Positions 1 through 7,238 of a DNA stretch of 64,000 nucleotides are shown piece after piece (within the stretch, counting starts at the first letter, position 1; every line of letters begins with the position of its first letter). Source of the DNA: Syntrophus sp963665935 (GTDB lineage: Bacteria > Desulfobacterota > Syntrophia > Syntrophales > Syntrophaceae); assembly GCA_963665935.1 (NCBI GenBank), contig OY762510.1:2542001-2606000 (forward strand). Reading direction: 5' to 3'. A program made the position numbers and the translations under genes. The notes under the pieces were generated by a model. It was not told the DNA's origin. It searched no databases and was given only the letters and a program-made list of their open reading frames with translations.

Positions 1-6
1 GGAACC

Positions 7-1815
7 ATGCCCGAGGCCGTGAAAACTGACCTGCAGGGTCTTGAATACGCCGGTTACGCCAAGGAAGGCTTGGGGCTGGATGACGAGGCGGCTGCCTATG
101 CAGACAGGATGCTGTCCCTGAGCGAAAACCATCCTGCGGCCCTGAATCTGAAAGGCGTCCTGGCCTATAAGAAGGGGGAGAAGGAAAGGGCTGCGGATTG
201 TTTCCAGAAGGCCATCGACGCAGATCCGGGTTATGGAGAGGTTTGCACGAATCTTGGCGTTCTGTGCTGGAGTCAGGAGAGAAAAGAGGAAGCCCTTGTC
301 CATCTGCACAGGGGTTTTATGCTCTCCCCAACCTTGCCGGATGCCAACTCCCTTTATTATACCGTTATTTCATCTCTGGGAATGTTCAGCCATGCAGAGG
401 ATGACTTCCGGGAAACCGTTCATTTATATCCCCACAATAAAAATCTCGTTTTTTTATATATTGATCTTCTCATCCAGCAGGGCAAGCTTGATCAGGCCAT
501 GGCGAAGATCGAAGACGCCCTCGCTTTGTTCGGCAGTGATGAGGGCATGCTGAATGCGGCCATGGTTGTGCGGGAAAAGATCGGCCCCCGCCAGATTGGG
601 AATAAGACAAAGAAAAGCACGCTGTCTCTTTGCATGATCGTGAAAAACGAGGAAAAGTACCTCGCCAAGTGCTTGAAAAGTGTCCGGGACGTCGTGGATG
701 AAATGATTATTGTGGATACCGGTTCGACGGATAAAACGGCAGATATCGGCAGGGTTTTCGGGGCAAAGATTTTCAATTTCCCCTGGAAGGGAGATTTTGC
801 CGCGGCCCGCAATCACTCCCTTGCCCAGGCAACGGGAGACTGGATTCTGATCCTCGATGCCGATGAGGGCATTTCCTCACGGGACTTTGCGGAATTGGAG
901 GCATTAATTCAGAAGCCTTCCGCCTCGCCGGCCGCTTATCTAATCATGACCAGAAATTACATTGACAATTCCGGTATCATTGGCTGGACGCAGAATGTGG
1001 GTCAATATCCCGAGGAGGCGGGCGGCGGCTGGATTGCCAGCGCAAAAGTTCGACTTTTCAAAAGAAGAGGGGATATTGTTTTCTCCAATCCGGTTCATGA
1101 ACTGGTGGAAGACTCATTGCAAAAAGCAGAAATCCCGATTCTGAAGTCCAACATCGTTGTCCATCACTATGGGAAATTGGACACGGGGCGGGATTTGCTG
1201 AAAAGCGAAGCGTATTATCTGTTGGGAAAGATGAAGTATGAAAGTGACCCGACGAACATGAAATATATCTATGAACTGGCGAAGCAAGCTCAGGAGCTGA
1301 GGAAATATGAAGAAGCCGTGCAATTGTGGCTGGAACTCCTCGCTCTTTTGAGGGAAAATCCGGAATCACCGGGCTACAAGACCATTGCCGCCATATCGTA
1401 CGGCGACCCGTTGCCGGAGATTTATATTCAACTTGCTTCAGCTTATGTGATGCTTGATCGGTTTGAGGACGCTCTCGAGGCAGCACGCAAAGCGATGGGG
1501 GATGCCAGGGGAAAGCTTCCCGCCTATGTTCATGTTTATGCTTACTGCGAAATTATCGCCGGTTCGTTGGACAAGGCGTCCTCCGCATTGGATGAGCTGC
1601 TTCAGTCAATGCCTGACTACCCCCCGGCGGTGTCTCTGATGGCAGTCCGTTACTGTCTGGAAGAAAAAAATGAAAAAGCGAAGGAGTTCCTCCAGCGCTT
1701 AAGATTGAAGGGGATTCCGATTTCATCCCCATTGAAGAAAGTCAGTGAAAAGCTTTCCGCTTATGGAAAAAAGGATGAGGCTGCGCTCATCCTTAAGTTA
1801 TTGTCCGAAATGTAA
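7..1815 (+). CDS. TPR-repeat glycosyltransferase family 2 protein
   Basis: Three-part protein of at least 602 residues. Residues about 1-190 are tetratricopeptide-like helical repeats (for example the stretch around NLKGVLAYKKGEKERAADCF). Residues about 205-400 are a GT-A family 2 domain opening with SLCMIVKNEE, then DTGSTDKT, with the metal/nucleotide-sugar motif LDADEG near residue 285. The remainder is again TPR-like. Family knowledge: such proteins transfer a sugar from a nucleotide-sugar donor in the cytoplasm. It converges on a flagellin operon, so flagellin glycosylation is a reasonable inference but not shown. The first ATG is only 6 bases into the window and no in-frame stop precedes it, so the true start may lie outside. 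Confidence 0.85.
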   Translation: MPEAVKTDLQGLEYAGYAKEGLGLDDEAAAYADRMLSLSENHPAALNLKGVLAYKKGEKERAADCFQKAIDADPGYGEVCTNLGVLCWSQERKEEALVHLHRGFMLSPTLPDANSLYYTVISSLGMFSHAEDDFRETVHLYPHNKNLVFLYIDLLIQQGKLDQAMAKIEDALALFGSDEGMLNAAMVVREKIGPRQIGNKTKKSTLSLCMIVKNEEKYLAKCLKSVRDVVDEMIIVDTGSTDKTADIGRVFGAKIFNFPWKGDFAAARNHSLAQATGDWILILDADEGISSRDFAELEALIQKPSASPAAYLIMTRNYIDNSGIIGWTQNVGQYPEEAGGGWIASAKVRLFKRRGDIVFSNPVHELVEDSLQKAEIPILKSNIVVHHYGKLDTGRDLLKSEAYYLLGKMKYESDPTNMKYIYELAKQAQELRKYEEAVQLWLELLALLRENPESPGYKTIAAISYGDPLPEIYIQLASAYVMLDRFEDALEAARKAMGDARGKLPAYVHVYAYCEIIAGSLDKASSALDELLQSMPDYPPAVSLMAVRYCLEEKNEKAKEFLQRLRLKGIPISSPLKKVSEKLSAYGKKDEAALILKLLSEM

Positions 1816-1866
1816 GATCCGTGCTGCAACAACTGTTCAAGCAAACGGGCTACGAACAGGGAGCTT

Positions 1867-2247
1867 TCACTCCACCGGGTTGCCACGAAGTCCCGCAGCG
1901 ATGTTCAGGTTGATCCTGATCAGCATGTCCAGCTTCTCCGGTGACGGAAAGGCCATGACCTCAAAGGTCCGCTTGTCGACCAGGAGGCTCAGAGTCAGTA
2001 GATCCTTTTTCAACTGGCTCGGCAGCGGGTTGTCCTCCCTGGCAAGTTCGCTTTGAAGAATCGACCAAATCCGCTGGTTGACCTTAAGTGCATTCGATCG
2101 TTTTCCGTCTTTGTCATCGGAATCCCAGTCGACCTGGCATTTCCTAAGCTTCAAAGCCGCATTGGTGAGCGCCAGCGCTTCAATTTCCCTTCCTGATGCG
2201 GATTCTTTCTGAGCCGCCTTGTATACTTCAAGTTGCGCTGCGTACAC
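1867..2247 (-). CDS. flaF: flagellar biosynthesis regulator FlaF
   Basis: 126-residue protein resembling FlaF. Recognisable features are the N-terminal stretch YKAAQKESASGREIEALALT, the central RIWSILQSELA and the C-terminal LIRINLNIAAGL. In alphaproteobacteria FlaF promotes flagellin synthesis or secretion and works opposite FlbT. GTG start, chosen because AGGAGG sits about 9 bases upstream. It overlaps the 3' end of flbT by 20 bp, so the two are translationally linked and follow flagellin in the same operon. It is the last gene of the operon, converging on the glycosyltransferase. Assignment is by sequence recognition only. Confidence 0.8.
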   Translation of the reverse strand: MYAAQLEVYKAAQKESASGREIEALALTNAALKLRKCQVDWDSDDKDGKRSNALKVNQRIWSILQSELAREDNPLPSQLKKDLLTLSLLVDKRTFEVMAFPSPEKLDMLIRINLNIAAGLRGNPVE

Positions 2248-2629
2248 GATTCAATACCTCCTGTTCATAGTCCATCAATTTTCTGGCAGCCTTGAGGGCC
2301 TGATAATATTCATTTTTAAGAAGATGTTCGCTGATGACGCCGACATGGCTGACGGTACTCGGTACGGCCTTGACGAGTTCCCTGACCAGGTCCCAGTAGG
2401 TCTTGTGGTAGTCCGCCAGGTTCTTGCCTCCGTCAATGTACATCATCTGAATGGCCAGATAAATCTGGCTGCAATAGGTCTTTGCCTCATCAATCCGCAG
2501 GATGTCCTTTTCCCGCAGAATCATCACCCGATTTTCGACGACGAATTCCGAGTGACTTTTCCCGTTGGTTATGACTGCACCGTTCAGGATCATTTTTTCT
2601 TGTGGTTTAAGACGAATTTTAAGCGCCAT
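2228..2629 (-). CDS. flbT: flagellar biosynthesis repressor FlbT
   Basis: 133-residue protein with the FlbT pattern: a beta-rich N-terminus (LKPQEKMILNGAVI, then NRVMILREKDIL) and a helical C-terminus containing YYQALKAARKLMDYEQEVL. In Caulobacter and relatives FlbT binds the flagellin mRNA 5' UTR and lowers its translation or stability until the hook is complete. Here it lies two genes downstream of flagellin, 7 bp after an unrecognised ORF and overlapping flaF. The flagellin mRNA has a long leader (about 140 nt from the predicted sigma-28 start), which could serve as an FlbT target. The best SD candidate (GAGG) is about 12 bases from the ATG. Confidence 0.82.
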   Translation of the reverse strand: MALKIRLKPQEKMILNGAVITNGKSHSEFVVENRVMILREKDILRIDEAKTYCSQIYLAIQMMYIDGGKNLADYHKTYWDLVRELVKAVPSTVSHVGVISEHLLKNEYYQALKAARKLMDYEQEVLNRVRSAT

Positions 2630-2636
2630 GGGAAAC

Positions 2637-3143
2637 TTATACCTCTATATCCAGGATTGAACCGGGTTGCTTGGCACTTAGAGAGAGCTGTTCCTTCCCG
2701 GCTGACTGATCATGGAAAGCAAAAATCTCACCATTGGCTTTAGATCTCTCAGTACCGCATGTCTTATCCTTCAAGATATTATTGTCGGAGGCCGTCGACG
2801 GGATGCCCTCATCCTGCGAGGAGTCCTGGAGGGTGTCATCCATTCTCCCGGCTTTCGTGATGAGATCAGGACGCTGGTATGTCGCTATCGGGAAAAAGGG
2901 GGGATAATGAACCACGGTCGGATCCGACTCGGGATCTTCCTGCCTGTCGTAAACAGGTGAACTTGCTTCTGTCGACTGCTCCTCGAGAGCAGTCGACGTT
3001 TCAGACAAAGTTTTGCTGTCGGGCAGTGCAACCTTGGTCGGGGTTCCGCTGGATGGTGCGGATTTTCCTTCGCCGGCAGGGCGTACCGCATTCTGCAGCC
3101 CCTGTAATGTTCCAATGCTATGGATATTCATAATGCTACCCAT
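2637..3143 (-). CDS. unrecognised hydrophilic protein in the flagellin operon
   Basis: 168-residue protein with no family I recognise. It is rich in Ser, Thr, Glu, Asp and Pro, with no membrane segment or signal peptide, and looks largely disordered. It sits between flagellin and flbT on the same strand, separated from flagellin by a strong hairpin and from flbT by 7 bp, so it is probably co-transcribed at a reduced level. Two in-frame ATGs (residues 1 and 5) are possible starts and neither has a strong SD. Low-complexity composition means it could evolve fast; position suggests a flagellin-related role (chaperone, export or regulatory partner), which is only inference. Confidence 0.6.
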   Translation of the reverse strand: MGSIMNIHSIGTLQGLQNAVRPAGEGKSAPSSGTPTKVALPDSKTLSETSTALEEQSTEASSPVYDRQEDPESDPTVVHYPPFFPIATYQRPDLITKAGRMDDTLQDSSQDEGIPSTASDNNILKDKTCGTERSKANGEIFAFHDQSAGKEQLSLSAKQPGSILDIEV

Positions 3144-3150
3144 GTAAGGT

Positions 3151-3191
3151 GCAGTCGGATGGAGAGGAATTCTTCCTCTCCATCCGACTGC
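3151..3191 (-). terminator. 19-bp perfect hairpin between flagellin and downstream operon genes
   Basis: The arm GCAGTCGGATGGAGAGGAA is followed after 3 bases by its exact reverse complement. It lies 20 bp downstream of the flagellin stop. There is no T tract after the stem on the minus strand, so it is not a standard intrinsic terminator. It may partly terminate transcription or protect the flagellin mRNA 3' end, giving far more flagellin than the downstream gene products. Confidence 0.75.
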
Positions 3192-3211
3192 TACCTATTC
3201 GTTACCTGTTA

Positions 3212-4351
3212 TTAGAAAAGTTTCAGAACCGACTGGGCCGCCTGCGCCGAGAGGCTCAGGGCGGTGGTGGCCAGAGACTGACGGGTCTGAAGCATCAACA
3301 TGTTTGCGCCTTCCTCGTTGGTATCGGCCAGCGTCAATGCATCCGAACCTTCGGTAAGCGTGTTGACCATGTTTGTCGAGAAATCCTCTCGAGTGGTGAT
3401 GATGCTCAGGTTGCTGGACAGTTTGGATGAGTTCATGGCCAAGGTGTCCAGTGCATCGTCCAGTTCATTCAGAGAGGACTCCATGGTGGTTGTGCCATTC
3501 AGTCTCCATTCCATGGAATCGGCCACTTCACTGATGCCCAGTCCCGTTGCGCTCGCATCGAAGCCTTCCACCGTCAGGGTGTTACCCTCGAATTTCACGG
3601 CAAGATTATCATCGGACAGAAGGTTTTTTCCTTTATATCCGGAGTCTTCCGCCAACTCCGTGATCTGAGTGAGCAGTTCGTTGTACTGCTCCTGGAGATT
3701 GGTCAATTCGGTATCTTGTTTATCGACTTTGGTTTCCGTACCAAAATTTCCACTTGCGGTAATACTGGAAGTAGTGAGATCCGTCCACGCCTTCCGAATA
3801 ACAACATTATTGTCGTCATCTTCGTCGACACTTGCTACATAACCTGCAGAAGACAGTGTGGAGCTGGCATTGATCGCGTCAACGATCGCTTGGGCCGTGT
3901 CGGCGTTAGCGGTACTGCCGGTTCCAATATCAAAATCGGTACCTGCCGTCAGCGTCAAACCACCGATTGCGATCGTATCGGATGTTGACAAACTGGAAGC
4001 TGTTACGACGAAGGATACGCCGTCCGTCCCTTCGGCGTTGTCCGCACTGAGGGCCGACTGGGCAACAGCTTTGGCCTGTTCAATCATGGAGTTGATGGCG
4101 GTGATTCCCTTGTCGGCGGCGGTGACCGTTTCGATGGCCTGTCCCATGGAGTCCTTCAAACTTTCAATTTTGGAGGCGCGGGAGTTCAGGGACTGCGCTG
4201 CGAAGAAGGAAACGGGGTTGTCGATGGCTGTGTTAACTTTCTTTCCCGTGGACAGGCGATTCTGGGTGCGGTCTAAAAGTTCACTGGTGTTCTGAAGGCT
4301 TAAAAGATTGGACCTCATTCCGGATGTTAATGAAATATCACTTAATGACAT
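3212..4351 (-). CDS. fliC: flagellin
   Basis: 379-residue filament subunit. The N-terminal D0/D1 region contains LLSLQNTSELLDRTQNRLSTG and AIDNPVSFFAAQSL. The C-terminal D1/D0 region contains NMLMLQTRQSLATTALSLSA and ends QSVLKLF. The central region (about 130-290) is variable, Ser/Thr-rich and probably surface exposed. No signal peptide, as expected for type III export. The start is supported by AAGGAG 9 bases upstream. A sigma-28 promoter lies about 150 bp upstream and a strong hairpin follows the stop. It heads an operon with a 168-aa protein, flbT and flaF. The Ser/Thr-rich centre and nearby glycosyltransferase make glycosylation plausible. Confidence 0.95.
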   Translation of the reverse strand: MSLSDISLTSGMRSNLLSLQNTSELLDRTQNRLSTGKKVNTAIDNPVSFFAAQSLNSRASKIESLKDSMGQAIETVTAADKGITAINSMIEQAKAVAQSALSADNAEGTDGVSFVVTASSLSTSDTIAIGGLTLTAGTDFDIGTGSTANADTAQAIVDAINASSTLSSAGYVASVDEDDDNNVVIRKAWTDLTTSSITASGNFGTETKVDKQDTELTNLQEQYNELLTQITELAEDSGYKGKNLLSDDNLAVKFEGNTLTVEGFDASATGLGISEVADSMEWRLNGTTTMESSLNELDDALDTLAMNSSKLSSNLSIITTREDFSTNMVNTLTEGSDALTLADTNEEGANMLMLQTRQSLATTALSLSAQAAQSVLKLF

Positions 4352-4497
4352 GGTAAAACTCCTTTTCTAGGTTTTTTGGTCGGCATTTCTTGCCGAATTT
4401 TTTGTTTGCCGGTTGAATCGGTTTTTTTATTTGGCATCCGAGCAGTCCTTCTATGGCATCCTCCTTCCTGACTGTCTGTTTTCTGCCTTTGTTTCTC

Positions 4498-4525
4498 TTA
4501 TCGGTAGCCCGGGAAAAAAACTTTA
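4498..4525 (-). promoter_or_regulatory. sigma-28 (FliA) promoter for flagellin
   Basis: On the minus strand, TAAAGTTT, a 12-bp spacer, then ACCGATAA. This matches the known FliA consensus TAAAGTTT-N11-GCCGATAA except for one base and one spacer position. Predicted start near 4490, leaving a leader of about 140 nt before the flagellin ATG at 4351. The position and strand fit the flagellin operon exactly. Confidence 0.85.
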
Positions 4526-4647
4526 AGACTATTTGAGAATATTTTCTGCCTGACGGTTTGCTTGAAGATTGCGCCGGAAAAAGGTATTGAAGATACGTTT
4601 CCTCAATGGAATGTAACAAGGGAATGAATAACTTCCGGGGGTAGGTG

Positions 4648-5229
4648 ATGAAGAATCAAGATCGCATCAATTCTTCTGTCATTATCGACAGCAGCATGAC
4701 TTTCGCCGAGGCAGTTTCCGGCTCTGAGGCTCCAGATGCCACACTCGCCACTCTCCGCCTCGTGGAGGTGACTTATTACGGCTTTGACGGCAGGCTCCAT
4801 ATGGGGCAGCTTGTCGTCTCCTGTGCCGTAGAAGAAGACGTCCGCGAAATCTTTTCTCTCATCCGGGAAGTGTGCTTTCCCGTAAATGCGGTCGTTCCCA
4901 TTGTCCGGTACAATTGGTCGGACGAAGCCTCCATGGAGGCCAACAATTCTTCGGCCTTCAATTATCGCTTGATCGCCGGGACAAACCTGCTTTCCCGCCA
5001 CGCCCTCGGACTGGCTGTCGACCTTAATCCACGCCAGAATCCTATAATCTACGAAGATGGGCAGATTCTGCCTTCCGGGGCAGCCTATCAGCAGGAGGCA
5101 CCTGGGACCCTTACGGAATCATCCTTAGTCGTCCAGGCGTTTCTGCAAAGAGGCTGGCACTGGGGTGGGCACTTCCAGCATATCCGCGACTATCACCATT
5201 TTGAGCATGGCACTATTCCCTCCTTGTAA
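4648..5229 (+). CDS. M15 family peptidase (VanY/CwlK-like D,D- or L,D-peptidase)
   Basis: 193-residue zinc peptidase that would cut peptidoglycan stem peptides. Zinc-site motifs are visible: SRHALGLAVDLN (first His and Asp, about residues 118-125) and the C-terminal HWGGHFQHIRDYHHFE, which carries the catalytic acid and third ligand. No signal peptide or membrane helix is apparent, so it would act in the cytoplasm or be exported with help. ATG at 4648 is preferred because GGGGGTAGG lies just upstream; GTG at 4645 is the alternative. It is divergent from flagellin and followed by a terminator. A role in flagellar passage through the wall is possible but unproven. Confidence 0.78.
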   Translation: MKNQDRINSSVIIDSSMTFAEAVSGSEAPDATLATLRLVEVTYYGFDGRLHMGQLVVSCAVEEDVREIFSLIREVCFPVNAVVPIVRYNWSDEASMEANNSSAFNYRLIAGTNLLSRHALGLAVDLNPRQNPIIYEDGQILPSGAAYQQEAPGTLTESSLVVQAFLQRGWHWGGHFQHIRDYHHFEHGTIPSL

Positions 5230-5244
5230 AACTTCCTATCGATG

Positions 5245-5282
5245 AAAACCCTTATGGCTCTTAAAACGAGTTAAGGGTTTTT
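5245..5282 (+). terminator. intrinsic terminator after the M15 peptidase
   Basis: AAAACCCTTA pairs with TAAGGGTTTT across a 17-base loop and ends in a run of T, 16 bp after the stop codon. Confidence 0.75.
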
Positions 5283-5579
5283 ACACGGATAAATCAGGCA
5301 AGTCCCGATTGTCCGTCACCGCCTCATCCTGTATCTTGCCCCCACGATCTGGTTGAAAAAAAGGATGTTCAAAAAAGTACAAGACGCCATAGACTGCCGA
5401 TTCGACGTCTTTCTTGATCGAGAAACCGGGTCGCAGTGAATTCGAGCAGTTGGGAAGGAGGGATCATCAGCGGCGGCGGGTTATTTGAAGATGAGTTGTG
5501 CCATGGTTACCGGTCAAGAGATCGGTGTAGAAGATAATTGTAAGAGTTTGTTGAAATTTTTTAAAGAAGAGGGAATAAA
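5283..5579. other. intergenic region upstream of a PEP-CTERM gene
   Basis: About 300 bp without a supported gene. It presumably holds the promoter and leader of the downstream PEP-CTERM gene. I could not identify a convincing sigma-70 or sigma-54 promoter, riboswitch or RNA gene in it. Confidence 0.5.
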
Positions 5580-6188
5580 ATGAAAAAGTATCTTTCTATT
5601 GCAAGGCAACTGACAATTGCTTTATTCGTTTTGTCAATACTGGTTCTGGGAACTCAGTCTTCAGCACAGGCAGCGCTGACGTTAAAACTGAGTGATGGCG
5701 TCAACACTCAAACTGTGACCGATACCGATGATGATGTCTATTTCAATGGTGCGATCGGTAACTGGATGATGAACTTTTCCGGCGGTGTCAGTGTCGATAA
5801 TATAATGGATTTAGTCAGTTTGAATGTATCCTCCAGTGCAACAGGAGGGACATTGACCGTTACCCTGACAGATACGGATTTCAGTAATCTGTCTTCGTTC
5901 CATGTTGGAGGAACGACCGGTGGTTCCGTAACTTTTAATGTGTACAACGACAGCACACTGGTTGCGACTTATTCTTCCAGTAATCCGTCCTTCAGTACGG
6001 ATATCGCGTCTCTGACATCGACTGGATCCGTAACGTCGATTGAAGCTGTTATCACGCATGGCGCCGGCGTTGTGTTGTCAAGTTTTGATGCCAACGTTAC
6101 GAGCGCTGTTCCGGTTCCTGCCGCCTTCTGGCTCCTGGGTAGCGGTTTGATGGGGTTGATCGGTATTCGGAGAAGGGTTGCGAAATAG
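5580..6188 (+). CDS. PEP-CTERM (VPxPA type) surface protein
   Basis: 202-residue exported protein. Residues 1-31 form a signal peptide (basic start, hydrophobic core, cleavage probably after AQA). The middle is Ser/Thr/Gly-rich beta-structured sequence without a family I recognise. The C-terminus has the sorting tripartite signal: VPVPAAFWLLGSG, a hydrophobic helix, then IRRR. Known biology: exosortase cleaves such signals and the proteins associate with exopolysaccharide in Gram-negative biofilm or floc formers. Two further proteins of this class are in the window, and a polysaccharide locus lies at its end. The gene stands alone, with a terminator after it. Confidence 0.85.
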   Translation: MKKYLSIARQLTIALFVLSILVLGTQSSAQAALTLKLSDGVNTQTVTDTDDDVYFNGAIGNWMMNFSGGVSVDNIMDLVSLNVSSSATGGTLTVTLTDTDFSNLSSFHVGGTTGGSVTFNVYNDSTLVATYSSSNPSFSTDIASLTSTGSVTSIEAVITHGAGVVLSSFDANVTSAVPVPAAFWLLGSGLMGLIGIRRRVAK

Positions 6189-6216
6189 GATTAACAAGTA
6201 ACAAGAGCAAAAAAAT

Positions 6217-6264
6217 AAAAAAAGAGATCCCGGCTGCAAACGAGCCCCGATCTCTTTTTTTATT
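6217..6264. terminator. bidirectional intrinsic terminator
   Basis: AAAAAAGAGATC ... GATCTCTTTTTTT forms an A/T-flanked hairpin with a GC-rich loop. It lies between the end of the PEP-CTERM gene and the end of the convergent carbamate kinase gene and has T runs in both directions. Confidence 0.85.
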
Positions 6265-6296
6265 GGAAGAGGCATTCTCAGGCTCGTTTGGAAAAT

Positions 6297-7238
6297 TCAA
6301 GGGAGTATCGTCGTCCCTACTCTTCCGGCAAGCGCCTCTTTCATCAGCTCGGGAAGGGTGATGACAACGCGTTTTCCGCCGGACTCGAGAAACCGGATCG
6401 CCGCCTCGATCTTCGGCCCCATGCTTCCCGGAGGGAAATGTCCCTCAGCGTAAAAACTCTTGATCTCTGCGAGGCTTACGGTCCCCAGACCCTCCTGCCC
6501 GGGTCTGCCGAAATTCCGGTAGACCCGGTCCACATCCGTGAGGATGATGATGCCTTCCGCCCCGATTTCCGTGGCCAGCACGCTCGTCGTCAGGTCCTTG
6601 TCGATGACGGCATCGATGCCCCGGAGCGTCCCCTCCGAAGTCTCCACGACGGGCACGCCGCCTCCGCCCGCGGCAATCACCACGACCCCCTCCAGGGCAA
6701 GACGTTGAATGACGTTCTTCTCGATAATCCGCTTCGGCATCGGCGAGGGGACAACCCGCCGGTAACCGCCGACCTGTCTGACCAGAGCCCAGCCTTTCTC
6801 ATTTTTCAGGAACTCGATCTCCTCTTCCCGATAATAGGGGCCGATGGGTTTTGTCGGCCGGGAGAAGGACGGATCATCCGCATCGACGACGACCTGGGTA
6901 ATGATCGTCACCACATCCTTGACTTCCCGGATCATCATGAGCCGGTTGTACAGGGTCTGTTGAATCATAAAACCGATCCCCCCTTCGGAATCGGCGTCGG
7001 AGTAATAAAGGGGCATGGGAGGAATGGTGTTGCGGGCGCACTCGCCACGCAGGACAATATTTCCCACGATCGGCCCATTCCCGTGGGTGATCACCACCTT
7101 GTGCCCGGTAGAAAGCATCCCGGCCACCTCGGTCATGCAGGAATCGGCATTGTGAAACTGTTCCTCAATGGTTCCCTTTTCGCCCCGTCTCAGGATGGCG
7201 TTTCCTCCCAGAGAGATGATGCTGATCCTATTTCCCAT
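6297..7238 (-). CDS. arcC: carbamate kinase
   Basis: 313-residue carbamate kinase of the amino-acid kinase fold. It catalyses reversible transfer of phosphate between carbamoyl phosphate and ADP, yielding ATP in the catabolic direction. Motifs: SLGGNAIL at the N-terminus, THGNGPIVG, AAGGGGVPV, a DKDLTTSVLA segment and the C-terminal PPGSMGPKIEAAIRF. The ATG at 7238 is chosen because its codon overlaps the upstream gene's stop region, indicating coupling to the GTPase-like gene; an in-frame start 24 bases earlier is less likely. No arginine deiminase or ornithine carbamoyltransferase gene is next to it, so the carbamoyl phosphate source is not evident here. Confidence 0.93.
   Translation of the reverse strand: MGNRISIISLGGNAILRRGEKGTIEEQFHNADSCMTEVAGMLSTGHKVVITHGNGPIVGNIVLRGECARNTIPPMPLYYSDADSEGGIGFMIQQTLYNRLMMIREVKDVVTIITQVVVDADDPSFSRPTKPIGPYYREEEIEFLKNEKGWALVRQVGGYRRVVPSPMPKRIIEKNVIQRLALEGVVVIAAGGGGVPVVETSEGTLRGIDAVIDKDLTTSVLATEIGAEGIIILTDVDRVYRNFGRPGQEGLGTVSLAEIKSFYAEGHFPPGSMGPKIEAAIRFLESGGKRVVITLPELMKEALAGRVGTTILP

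Noticed and set aside
4338..4619. 93-codon frame upstream of flagellin
   Set aside because: It starts upstream of the flagellin sigma-28 promoter, overlaps the flagellin start, lacks an SD and has no recognisable sequence.
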